NCBI GenBank assembly: GCA_934130545.1
Contig: CAKOYD010000012.1
Coordinates: 1 to 30,303 of the forward strand
DNA from: an uncultured Bacilli bacterium
Lineage (GTDB): Bacteria > Bacillota_I > Bacilli_A > RF39 > UBA660
Reading direction: 5' to 3'
DNA length: 30,303 nucleotides
Position 1 is the first letter of the stretch, and each line of letters starts with the position of its first letter. The position numbers were made by a program, and so were the translations under genes. This document shows, in pieces, positions 1-7,842 of this stretch. The notes beneath the pieces were generated by a model. That model was not told the DNA's origin, did not search any database, and saw only the letters and a program-made list of their open reading frames with translations.

Positions 1-13
1 TTTCTTTCTCCCA

Positions 14-29
14 TGTTCCACGTGAAACC
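14..29 (+). promoter_or_regulatory. parS: parS centromere site 1
   Basis: The 16-mer TGTTCCACGTGAAACC matches the bacterial parS consensus TGTTNCACGTGAAACA at all defined positions except the last. The CACGTG core is intact. It is the expected loading site for the ParB encoded at 17664-19256. Confidence 0.85.
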
Positions 30-48
30 TTTATCTTTCTTTCTCCCA

Positions 49-64
49 TGTTCCACGTGAAACC
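49..64 (+). promoter_or_regulatory. parS: parS centromere site 2
   Basis: Same 16-mer as the site at 14-29, exactly 35 bp further on and in the same orientation. Both lie in non-coding DNA just past the gyrA terminator. Confidence 0.85.
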
Positions 65-92
65 TTTATCTTTCTTTTGAAAATGCGCTAAG

Positions 93-115
93 AAAAAAAT
101 GCTGCTTATTCAGCA
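93..115 (-). terminator. Terminator of gyrA (gyrBA operon)
   Basis: On the minus strand the arms TGCTG and CAGCA (111-115 and 100-104) enclose a 6-base loop and are followed by seven T (93-99). The hairpin overlaps the last codons and the stop of gyrA and shields the parS repeats from read-through. Confidence 0.7.
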
Positions 116-2781
116 ACATTTTTTTCTCCATTTAAATTATCCATATCTGATGTCTCAACAACTTGATCATCATTACTTTGAGCATTTTTGTTTTCAACAA
201 TAGCAGCTTCAACACTATCAACATCTTCAGTATCATCAACAGGTTCTTTATCAATAACAGATATTGAACTAACATATTGATTTTCTTTTAAATTAATAAG
301 TTTAACGCCTTGAGTAACCCTACTCATCGTAGATATGTTATCAACAGCTAATCTAATTATCATTCCTGTATTAGTAATAATCATTATATCTTTATCTTCA
401 TCAACAGTCTTAAATGCCTTGATACAACCATTCTTTTCAGTAACATTTAAAGTCTTAACACCTTTTCCACCACGATTAGTAATTCTATATTCATCAACAG
501 GTGTCTTTTTACCATATCCACATTCAGTAACAACTAAAACATATTTATCAGGTAAAACAACTTCCATATCCACAAGTACGCCATCATCTAAATTTATGCC
601 TCTAACACCAGAAGCACCTCTACCCATTACTCTAATAGCGGTCTCAGGGAATCTAACCATTCTACCATTAGAAGATGCCATTAATATTTCATCATTTCCG
701 GTAGTTTTTCTAACAGAAATTAATTCATCATCTTCCCTTAAAACAATAGCCTTTTTACCATTAGCTCTTATACTATCAAATTCACGAATATTTGTACGTT
801 TTATTAAACCGTTCTTCGTAGCAAACACTAAATAATCGCTTTCTTCTTGTGAAGAAACACTCAATAAAGATGTTACATATTCACCTTTTTCCATATTCAA
901 TAGATTAATTATAGGTAAGCCTTTAGATTGACGACTAAATTCTGGAACTTCATATCCCTTAATACGATATACTTTACCAACATTTGTAAAGAATAAAACG
1001 TAATCATGTGTTGTAACATTAATAATATTTGTAACAAAGTCTTCCTCATTTGTAGTCATGCCTTTAATACCAACACCACCACGATTTTGAGACTTATAAT
1101 TGCTCATCAACATACGTTTTACATAGCCCTTATTAGTTAACGCTATAACAACATTTTCCACAGGTATTAATGATTCATCTTCTATATAATCAACAGCAGT
1201 CATATCTATATGAGTTCTTCTTTCATCAGCATATTTACGTTTGATTTCTAATAATTCTTGTTTAATAATAGCTAAAACTTTTTCATTAGAAGCTAAAATA
1301 GACTTTAATTCCTCAATTTCTAATAATAATTCTTTTATTTCTTCTTCTATTTTATCTCTCTCTAAAGCTGTTAATCTTCTTAAACGCATCTCTAAAATAT
1401 TATTAGTTTGAATCTCAGATAAAGCAAATTTATCCATTAATTTCTTTTTAGCATCCTCATCATCTTCAGCACTTCTAATTATATGAACAACTTCATCAAT
1501 ATTATCTAAAGCAATCTTTAAGCCCTCTAAAATATGGACTCTAGCTTCATCTTTTGCTAAATCAAATCTCGTCCTACGAACAATAATTGATCTTTGATAA
1601 TCAATATATTTAGAAATAATATCTTTTAATCCTAATGTTTTAGGTACACCATTATCAAGCATTAAGAATATTATTCCATATTGTACTTGAAAATTAGTAT
1701 GTTTGTATAAATTATTCAACACAACCTGTGGATTAGCATCTCTCTTTAAAGTAATAGTAATTTTTACACCATCTTTTAAGTCCGTATGATAATCAGAAAT
1801 ACCGTCAATTACCTTATCTCTAACTAATTCAGCTACTTTATTCTTAAGTTCCATTGTATTAACACCATATGGAACCTCAGTTATTACTATTGAAGTATGA
1901 TTCTTATTCTCTTGAATCTCAGCCTTACTCCTTATTGTAATAGATCCTCTACCAGTATCATAAGCACGTTTAATGCCAGAATTACCTAAAATAATACCAC
2001 CTGTAGGAAAATCAGGTCCTTTAATATATTGCATTAAGCCAAGTGTATCAATTTCAGGATTATCGATATATGCTACACATCCATCTATTACTTCACCTAA
2101 ATTATGAGGTGGAATGTTAGTAGCCATACCAACAGCAATTCCCATAGTACCATTTACTAATATATTAGGAAATCTACTAGGTAATACTGTAGGTTCATCT
2201 AAAGTTTCATCAAAGTTTTTAGTCATATCAACAGTATTTTTTCTGATATCTGTCAATAATTCCAACGATAATTTTGATAAACGAGACTCTGTATAACGCA
2301 TTGCTGCTGCTCCATCACCCTCAATATTACCAAAATTACCATGTCCATCAATAAGCAAATAACGTTGATTAAAATCTTGTGCCATCCTGACCATAGCTTC
2401 ATAAATTGAAGAGTCGCCATGTGGATGGTAATTACCCATAACCTCTCCAACGGTCTTTGCAGACTTCCTGTGAGGTTTATCTGGTGTGTACCCTGAATTA
2501 TACATACTCCATAAAATTCTTCTGTGAACGGGCTTTAAACCGTCTCTCAAGTCAGGTATTGCTCTTGAAGTAATAACACTCATCGAATAATCCAAAAATG
2601 AATCTTTAACCTCTGATACTATATCATTAATTGATAAACTATCTCTTTCATGAAAAGTACCACCATAATTACTACTATTATCAAGTTCTTCTTCAGTGTT
2701 ATCTACTGTTTCATTTTCAATATTCTCTCCAGTATTATTTTCTATTATTTCATCATTTATATTTTCTTCATTATCTTTCAT
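106..2781 (-). CDS. gyrA: DNA gyrase subunit A
   Basis: GyrA cleaves and rejoins DNA in the A2B2 gyrase, which introduces negative supercoils using ATP. About 891 residues. The catalytic tyrosine is in AAMRYTESR near residue 163. The quinolone pocket reads GDSSIYEA, with Ser and Glu at the E. coli Ser83 and Asp87 positions, the susceptible-type pattern seen in Firmicutes. The C-terminal beta-pinwheel includes QNRGGVG and NRGGKGV repeats. Odd features are an acidic, Asn/Glu-rich extension of about 45 residues before the conserved region and an acidic tail of about 50 residues. The gene lies 11 bp after gyrB. I chose the second of two adjacent ATGs because it sits 7 bases from AGGAGG; the first (2784) is only 4 bases away. 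Function is certain; the exact start is not. Confidence 0.97.
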   Translation of the reverse strand: MKDNEENINDEIIENNTGENIENETVDNTEEELDNSSNYGGTFHERDSLSINDIVSEVKDSFLDYSMSVITSRAIPDLRDGLKPVHRRILWSMYNSGYTPDKPHRKSAKTVGEVMGNYHPHGDSSIYEAMVRMAQDFNQRYLLIDGHGNFGNIEGDGAAAMRYTESRLSKLSLELLTDIRKNTVDMTKNFDETLDEPTVLPSRFPNILVNGTMGIAVGMATNIPPHNLGEVIDGCVAYIDNPEIDTLGLMQYIKGPDFPTGGIILGNSGIKRAYDTGRGSITIRSKAEIQENKNHTSIVITEVPYGVNTMELKNKVAELVRDKVIDGISDYHTDLKDGVKITITLKRDANPQVVLNNLYKHTNFQVQYGIIFLMLDNGVPKTLGLKDIISKYIDYQRSIIVRRTRFDLAKDEARVHILEGLKIALDNIDEVVHIIRSAEDDEDAKKKLMDKFALSEIQTNNILEMRLRRLTALERDKIEEEIKELLLEIEELKSILASNEKVLAIIKQELLEIKRKYADERRTHIDMTAVDYIEDESLIPVENVVIALTNKGYVKRMLMSNYKSQNRGGVGIKGMTTNEEDFVTNIINVTTHDYVLFFTNVGKVYRIKGYEVPEFSRQSKGLPIINLLNMEKGEYVTSLLSVSSQEESDYLVFATKNGLIKRTNIREFDSIRANGKKAIVLREDDELISVRKTTGNDEILMASSNGRMVRFPETAIRVMGRGASGVRGINLDDGVLVDMEVVLPDKYVLVVTECGYGKKTPVDEYRITNRGGKGVKTLNVTEKNGCIKAFKTVDEDKDIMIITNTGMIIRLAVDNISTMSRVTQGVKLINLKENQYVSSISVIDKEPVDDTEDVDSVEAAIVENKNAQSNDDQVVETSDMDNLNGEKNVAE

Positions 2782-2792
2782 CATTAAACCTC

Positions 2793-4721
2793 CTAAATAT
2801 CAAGATTTTGTACATACCTAGCATTTTCTTCAATAAAACTTCTTCTAGGTTCTACTTCATCTCCCATAAGTTTTTCAAATATAGCATCAGCAGAAACACA
2901 ATCATTAACAGTTATTTTTCTTAAAGTTCTCTTATTTATATCCATAGTAGTTTCATTTAATTCTTCAGCATCCATTTCTCCTAAACCTTTCATACGAGCT
3001 ATTTCAGCACGCATTCTAACATTCTCCGGTAAAGATGCTAAATACTCTTCTTTTTCTTTTTCATCAAGTACATATTTACGAGTTTTACCATGCATTATTC
3101 TAAATAATGGAGGTTGAGCTGCATATACATGTCCTGCCTCAACAATAGGTCTAAAGAAACGATAGAACAATGTAAGTAATAATACTCTAATATGTGCTCC
3201 ATCAACATCGGCATCGGTCATAATTATTATCTTATCATATCTTAATTTAGATAAGTCAAACTCTTCTCCAATTCCCGTACCAAAAGCCGTTATAATTGTT
3301 CTAATTTCTTCATTAGATAAAGCTCTATCTAATCTAGCTTTTTCAACATTTAATATCTTACCACGTAAAGGTAATATAGCTTGTGTTAAAGAATCTCTTC
3401 CTTTTTTAGCAGATCCACCGGCACTATCCCCCTCGACTATAAATATTTCAGAAACACTAGGATCTTTACTCTTACAATCAGATAGTTTTCCAAAGAAATT
3501 AGATAAACCTAAATCACTTTTTCTAGTTATTTCTCTTGCTTTTTTAGCAGCATTTCTTGCTCTACTAGCCAAAATAGCTTTATTAACAATAATTCTAGCT
3601 TCATCAGGATTTTCTAATAAAAATCTTTCAAATCCTTTAGAGAAAACATCATCAGCAAGTTTTCTTACCTCAGAATTGCCTAATCTTCCCTTAGTTTGTC
3701 CTTCAAATTGTGGATTAGGATGCTTACAAGATATAATCATTGTTAAACCTTCTTTAACATCATCACCACTTAAAGATTCATCTTTTTCTTTTAATATACC
3801 ATTCTTTCTAGCATAACTATTAATTACTCTTGTTAAAGCTCTTCTAACACCATCTTCATGTGTACCACCATCATGCGTATTAATATTATTAACAAATGAA
3901 TATATATTGTCATTATAGCCTGTGTTATATTGCATAGCAACTTCAAAGAAAACACCATCTTCTTCACCTTCTAAATGTATTATTTGATCATGAATAGGAC
4001 TTTTTCCTTGATTAATAAATTTTACATATTCACTAATACCACCTTCATAAATAAACTTTTCTCCAGTAGTATCTTCTTCATCCCTATCATCTCTAATAGT
4101 AAGACATAAATCTTTATTTAAAAAAGCTAATTCTCTAACCCTTACTTTAAGAGTTTCGTAATCAAATACATCTGTATCAAAAATATCAGGATCAGGTTTA
4201 AAACTAACTGTTGTTCCTGTTCTATTTTCAGCACATTCACCAATTACATGTAAAGGCTCAACAGTATGTCCACCATTTTCAAATCTAACAGCATATATTT
4301 TAGAATCTTTATAAACTTTAACTTCTACCCATTTACTTAAAGCATTTACAACGGATGCACCTACGCCATGAAGACCACCGGATACTTTATATCCGCCACC
4401 GCCAAATTTTCCACCGGCATGTAATACTGTATATACTGTTTCAACAGTTGATATTTTAGTTTTAGGATGAATATCAACAGGAATACCACGACCATCATCC
4501 TTAACCGTAACAGAATTATCTTTATTAATTACTATTTCGATATTCTTACAATAGCCGGCTAATGCTTCATCAATAGAGTTATCAACAATCTCCCAAACAA
4601 GATGATGAAGGCCTTTAACATCAGTAGTTCCTATATACATTCCCGGTCTTTTTCTAACAGCTTCCAATCCTTCTAGTACTTGTATGGATGAAGCATCATA
4701 TTTTTGTTCTTGATTATTCAT
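2793..4721 (-). CDS. gyrB: DNA gyrase subunit B
   Basis: ATPase subunit of gyrase, working with GyrA from the adjacent gene. About 642 residues, normal for the short (Gram-positive) form. The N-terminal GHKL ATPase has DNSIDEA, DDGRGIP and the ATP-lid GLHGVGASV. The TOPRIM domain has EGDSAGGSAK and DADVDGAHI, whose acidic residues bind Mg2+. The C-terminus has the usual RRSFIEENARYV. GyrB rather than ParE is supported by linkage to recF and gyrA. The start is ATG at 4721; a GTG at 4730 is in frame but lies only 2 bases from the AAGG ribosome-binding site. The recF stop is 23 bp upstream, so recF-gyrB-gyrA reads as one operon. Confidence 0.97.
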   Translation of the reverse strand: MNNQEQKYDASSIQVLEGLEAVRKRPGMYIGTTDVKGLHHLVWEIVDNSIDEALAGYCKNIEIVINKDNSVTVKDDGRGIPVDIHPKTKISTVETVYTVLHAGGKFGGGGYKVSGGLHGVGASVVNALSKWVEVKVYKDSKIYAVRFENGGHTVEPLHVIGECAENRTGTTVSFKPDPDIFDTDVFDYETLKVRVRELAFLNKDLCLTIRDDRDEEDTTGEKFIYEGGISEYVKFINQGKSPIHDQIIHLEGEEDGVFFEVAMQYNTGYNDNIYSFVNNINTHDGGTHEDGVRRALTRVINSYARKNGILKEKDESLSGDDVKEGLTMIISCKHPNPQFEGQTKGRLGNSEVRKLADDVFSKGFERFLLENPDEARIIVNKAILASRARNAAKKAREITRKSDLGLSNFFGKLSDCKSKDPSVSEIFIVEGDSAGGSAKKGRDSLTQAILPLRGKILNVEKARLDRALSNEEIRTIITAFGTGIGEEFDLSKLRYDKIIIMTDADVDGAHIRVLLLTLFYRFFRPIVEAGHVYAAQPPLFRIMHGKTRKYVLDEKEKEEYLASLPENVRMRAEIARMKGLGEMDAEELNETTMDINKRTLRKITVNDCVSADAIFEKLMGDEVEPRRSFIEENARYVQNLDI

Positions 4722-4744
4722 TATTATCACGTCCTTCTATTAAA

Positions 4745-5863
4745 TCAATTATCAACAACTTTTTTTTTAACTATATTACCATTTTCAACAACATAAATAT
4801 TAGCTTTATCAACTAATCTTTTATCAATATTGTTTATATCAGTTGTAGTTATTATTGTCTGACTAGTATTAAGTAAATATTTAACAAGGTTATTTCTCTT
4901 TAATAAATCTAATTCACTAAATATATCATCAAAAAGCAAAATAGGATCCATCTCTGTATAATTTTTAAATATTTGTACTTCTGCTATCTTTAACGATAAC
5001 AAAGCCATTCTATTTTGTCCTTGAGACCCATAAACAGATAAATCATTATCATTTAAATATAACTGAAAATCATCTCTATGTGGTCCAATAGTAGTTAATC
5101 CTAAGCTTAAATCTCTCTCTAAATTATCATTTAACTTCTTACAAATATAATCATCAGAAACTGAATTATCTTCTTCATTAACAATATTAGAAGAAAATCT
5201 AACCTCAAGTCCTTCAAATCCTGAAACAGAACAATATATCGAACCAATTATTTTATTAACTTCTTCAATAAATCTCTTTCTATATTTGAACAAACTAACT
5301 GATAATTTAGCAAATTTAACATTTAATACACTCAAATAATCATAATCTACTTTACTAAACCTAGCAATTTTCAAATATTCATTTCTTTGCTTAAGAAGTT
5401 TATTAAAATCAGTTAAAATCTTTAAATAGCTTGGAAATAACTGACTTAATTCAATATTTAAAAATTTTCTTCTAACACTAGGGGACTCTTTCAACATTCT
5501 CATACTATCTGGAGAAAACACAATAACTTTTAAATTAAATATATAATCACTTAATTTTTTAATTTCATTAGAATTGATTTTAACTACCTTACCTTTATCA
5601 TTAATTATAATTTCTAAAGTTTTATTAGTACCATCAATTTCTATATCACCTTTTACAATAGCAAACTTTTCACCATTTTTAATCAAATTCTTATCATATA
5701 CAGATAAAAAAGATTTTGTTGAAGACAACAAGTAAATAGATTCTAAAATATTAGTTTTACCTTGAGCATTATTGCCAATAATAATATTAAGTTTAGAATT
5801 AAAAGATACACTTAATTCATCATAATTTCTATAATTTTTCAGCACTAATTTCTTAATAATCAT
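4745..5863 (-). CDS. recF: DNA replication and repair protein RecF
   Basis: RecF binds ssDNA-dsDNA junctions with ATP and, with RecO and RecR, loads RecA at gaps. 372 residues, the family norm. The N-terminus (LKNYRNYDELSVSF) is typical. Walker A is GNNAQGKT near residue 31, the SMC-like signature is in YGSQGQNRM, and Walker B plus D-loop are in PILLFDDIFSELD. The gene begins a recF-gyrB-gyrA operon with an extended -10 promoter at 5919-5927. Its own ATG has almost no Shine-Dalgarno sequence; instead it overlaps the stop of a 6-codon leader ORF. The S4-domain gene yaaA that usually precedes recF in Firmicutes is absent here. Confidence 0.96.
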   Translation of the reverse strand: MIIKKLVLKNYRNYDELSVSFNSKLNIIIGNNAQGKTNILESIYLLSSTKSFLSVYDKNLIKNGEKFAIVKGDIEIDGTNKTLEIIINDKGKVVKINSNEIKKLSDYIFNLKVIVFSPDSMRMLKESPSVRRKFLNIELSQLFPSYLKILTDFNKLLKQRNEYLKIARFSKVDYDYLSVLNVKFAKLSVSLFKYRKRFIEEVNKIIGSIYCSVSGFEGLEVRFSSNIVNEEDNSVSDDYICKKLNDNLERDLSLGLTTIGPHRDDFQLYLNDNDLSVYGSQGQNRMALLSLKIAEVQIFKNYTEMDPILLFDDIFSELDLLKRNNLVKYLLNTSQTIITTTDINNIDKRLVDKANIYVVENGNIVKKKVVDN

Positions 5864-5880
5864 ACGAATCTTTTAACCAT
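5860..5880 (-). promoter_or_regulatory. Possible 6-codon leader ORF coupled to recF
   Basis: ATG at 5880 opens a mini-ORF encoding MVKRFV. It is preceded by AAGGTGA (5889-5895), 9 bases before the ATG. Its TGA overlaps the recF ATG as ATGA. Since recF lacks a good ribosome-binding site, ribosomes ending this ORF may re-initiate on recF. Chance cannot be excluded for such a short frame. Confidence 0.35.
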
Positions 5881-5918
5881 TTCAAATATCACCTTAATTT
5901 CATCATTCTTACATATTA

Positions 5919-5927
5919 ATTATACCA
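5919..5927 (-). promoter_or_regulatory. Extended -10 promoter of recF-gyrB-gyrA
   Basis: The minus strand reads TGGTATAAT, an extended -10 (TGn then TATAAT). The -35 position (about 5942-5947, TTTTAT) is weak, as is usual for extended -10 promoters. The leader to the recF ATG would be about 50 bases. Confidence 0.6.
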
Positions 5928-5962
5928 TAAAATGCTTATAAATAAAAGAAAAAAATACCTTT

Positions 5963-6418
5963 TTAGAAGCACTTTTTTCTCTTATTTAGCTCTTTTTCCA
6001 ATATAATACTTCTTGCCATCTGATTATCTATAATATTATATGAAACAGGTATCTCAATATAAGTATCATCTCTAAATATTATTCTAGTTTTATCTTCCTT
6101 TTTTAAGTACTTTTTTATAGCATTCAACGATAACCAAATACAATCATCTTCACGTGGTGATGAAGTTGGAAAAAAAATTATTGAACGAGATTCCTCAATT
6201 ACAATTGGTGATTTATAATTAATATTAATAAGTCTTTTAGTCATTGCATGGCGACTTTCAAAAGTATTGCCAAAATAATTACATGCATTTTTAATTATAG
6301 AAAAAGCATCTTTTTTTATTAAGCGACTACCATCTTGATCAATTATCCGACAATGCCCCTTTTTAACAGGCATTACCGCAAATGTCGAAGAATTAATTTC
6401 ATAATCTTTTAAAACCAT
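5963..6418 (-). CDS. ComK-family transcription factor
   Basis: 151 residues that resemble ComK, the DNA-binding master regulator of competence in Bacillus, along most of the chain. Visible matches to B. subtilis ComK, from memory, are YEINSSTFAVMP near the start, CNYFGNTFESRHA in the middle, the hallmark FFPTSSPREDDCIWLSL, and IEIPVSYNIIDNQMARS. The C-terminal tail of B. subtilis ComK (about 40 residues) is missing. A strong AGGGGGGAT ribosome-binding site precedes the ATG. The gene lies between dnaN and recF but has its own upstream region, after the dnaN terminator, with three 10-bp repeats that could be operators. Membership of the family is fairly sure. A role in DNA uptake is inference, because no com genes are in the window. 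Confidence 0.8.
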   Translation of the reverse strand: MVLKDYEINSSTFAVMPVKKGHCRIIDQDGSRLIKKDAFSIIKNACNYFGNTFESRHAMTKRLININYKSPIVIEESRSIIFFPTSSPREDDCIWLSLNAIKKYLKKEDKTRIIFRDDTYIEIPVSYNIIDNQMARSIILEKELNKRKKCF

Positions 6419-6460
6419 ATCTATCCCCCCTTTCGACCGTATATTAAATCACAAAAGAAT

Positions 6461-6490
6461 GTCGAAAAATGTCAAAAATTGTCGAAAAGG
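6461..6490. repeat. Three 10-bp phased repeats upstream of comK-like gene
   Basis: The plus strand reads GTCGAAAAAT, GTCAAAAATT, GTCGAAAAGG in three consecutive decamers. Each has GTCRAAAA in the same phase, so the A-tracts fall on one face of the helix. They begin 43 bp upstream of the comK-like ATG. ComK proteins bind A/T boxes spaced by helical turns, so these may be autoregulatory sites; A-tract bending is an alternative. Confidence 0.55.
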
Positions 6491-6520
6491 AAAAATTTGT
6501 TATTTTTTCTCAACAAATAT

Positions 6521-6553
6521 AAAAAAACTATATCAACAAATCTGTTGATATAG
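6521..6553 (-). terminator. Terminator of dnaN
   Basis: A perfect 11-bp stem (CTATATCAACA at 6528-6538 with its complement at 6543-6553) and a 4-base loop are followed on the minus strand by seven T (6521-6527). It separates dnaN from the comK-like gene. Both arms contain a DnaA-box-like ATATCAACA, probably by chance. Confidence 0.9.
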
Positions 6554-6570
6554 CAAATTTCTAAATATAA

Positions 6571-7686
6571 TTAATAAGTTTTTATAGGTACTACTAATTG
6601 AATTAAACTCTCATCAGCATCAGATTTTACAATAATTGAACTACTATCATTATTCATATATAATGAAACCTCTTCAGAATTAAAACTCTTAATAGCATCT
6701 AACATAAACTTAGAACTAAAAGCAATTGTAATCTCATCAGTAGAATCAACTACCATTTTTTCTTCAACACGGCCTATTTCAGGAGAATTAGAAGAAATAA
6801 CCATATTTCCATCACTTAATTCTAATTTTATAGTATTTTTATCACGATCTGATGTAAGTAAAGAAGCTCTATCTATCATATTATATAAATCTATATATTT
6901 ACATTTAACACTTACTCTAAATTGCGTAGGAATTATATTAGTAGTTGATGGATAATCTCCATTTAATAATCTTGATAAGAACAAAATATTTTTATATTTA
7001 AATAATACCTTATTATTAAATATATGCATTTCTACAGTTTCTTTATCATCATCTAGTATTCTTGACAATTCCATTAAATTTTTTCCTGGAATTACTATAT
7101 TAATATCGTTTTCTACAGTTTCGTCTAATACAACACTCTTCTTTGCTAAACGATAACTATCTGTTGCAATAACATTTAATAAATTACCGACAATAGTAAA
7201 GTTAATACCTGTTAATAAAGGTCTAGATTCATTTTGAGATGTAGCAAAAAATGTCTGATTAATAATAGTTCTAAAAACTTCTGTTTTAAGAATTATAGGA
7301 TTCTTAGTACCATCTAAATCTAAATTAGGAAATTCGTTAGGATTAACACCATTTAAATTAAATTCTGTACCATTAGTACTAATAATCATTTTATAACCAT
7401 CAATTACTTCAATTGTAATTTCTTCGTCAGGTAATTTTCTAATAATTTCTACAATATACTTACCGCCAATAACAATGCTTCCTGTATCTTCTACCTTAGA
7501 TATTTTTTCTTTAGGAATAAAACTTCTAATAGAAATATCGGAATCACTAGCTGATAAATATAACCCATCATTTTTTAAATCAAATTTAATTCCTGTTAAT
7601 ATAGGAATAAGATTCTTAGTTGAAATAGCTTTAGCTGTATTAGTTAAGTTTTCTAATAATATATCTTTTTTAATAATTAATTTCAT
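6571..7686 (-). CDS. dnaN: DNA polymerase III beta sliding clamp
   Basis: DnaN dimerises into a ring that tethers the replicative polymerase to DNA and recruits other clamp-binding proteins. 371 residues, close to the usual 365-380 of the three-fold repeated clamp domain. Recognisable segments are TGIKFDL in domain 1, RPLLTGINFTI and ATDSYRLA in domain 2, and the C-terminal LIQLVVPIKTY that forms the partner-binding pocket in this family. A GGAAGG ribosome-binding site precedes the ATG. The gene follows dnaA after about 155 bp of origin DNA and ends at its own hairpin terminator. Confidence 0.97.
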   Translation of the reverse strand: MKLIIKKDILLENLTNTAKAISTKNLIPILTGIKFDLKNDGLYLSASDSDISIRSFIPKEKISKVEDTGSIVIGGKYIVEIIRKLPDEEITIEVIDGYKMIISTNGTEFNLNGVNPNEFPNLDLDGTKNPIILKTEVFRTIINQTFFATSQNESRPLLTGINFTIVGNLLNVIATDSYRLAKKSVVLDETVENDINIVIPGKNLMELSRILDDDKETVEMHIFNNKVLFKYKNILFLSRLLNGDYPSTTNIIPTQFRVSVKCKYIDLYNMIDRASLLTSDRDKNTIKLELSDGNMVISSNSPEIGRVEEKMVVDSTDEITIAFSSKFMLDAIKSFNSEEVSLYMNNDSSSIIVKSDADESLIQLVVPIKTY

Positions 7687-7699
7687 TTCAATACCTTCC

Positions 7700-7842
7700 T
7701 TTACATTTTATTTATTATTATATATATAATTATTATTATACAGTGGAAACTGTTGATAACCACTATAAAGCCTTATTTATCAAGATATTTATATCCACAA
7801 AACTGTTGATAAATCAAATTGTTATCCACAACAAAGTCTATT
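7700..7842. other. oriC: oriC, dnaA-dnaN part: DnaA boxes and AT-rich unwinding region
   Basis: DnaA boxes, perfect or near-perfect to TTATCNACA: 7751-7759 and 7804-7812 (TGTTGATAA, minus), 7822-7830 (TTATCCACA, plus), and 7791-7799 (ATATCCACA, one mismatch). Next to the box at 7751, an almost pure A/T stretch (about 7700-7740) reads TAATAATAAT on the minus strand, as expected of DnaA-trios. This is the likely duplex-unwinding element, placed as in B. subtilis. No gene lies here. Confidence 0.85.

Larger units (their letters stand above)
1..78. repeat. 35-bp direct repeat, about 2.2 copies, carrying parS
   Basis: A 35-bp unit occupies 1-35 and is repeated without change at 36-70; an 8-base partial copy follows at 71-78. 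Each full unit holds one parS site. The first unit starts at the very edge of the window, so the array may continue to the left. Confidence 0.9.

Noticed and set aside
1..78. 35-bp repeats as a CRISPR array
   Set aside because: The repeats are directly adjacent with no spacers and contain parS; no cas genes are present.
335..835. Plus-strand open frame of 166 codons opposite gyrA
   Set aside because: Antisense shadow of a well-conserved gene, with no ribosome-binding site or family features. The same applies to other open frames opposite dnaN, mnmE, parB and hup.
4749..4757. TTATCAACA at the recF end as a DnaA box
   Set aside because: A single isolated match at the recF 3' end; expected by chance in AT-rich DNA.
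5938..5962. Terminator of the comK-like gene
   Set aside because: There is a T run on the minus strand (5948-5955), but no convincing stem precedes it.
6147..6164. CACGTG core inside the comK-like gene, as an extra parS
   Set aside because: Flanks do not match TGTTN...AAACA. Other CACGTG cores near 17268, 22698 and 28267 also fail in the flanks.
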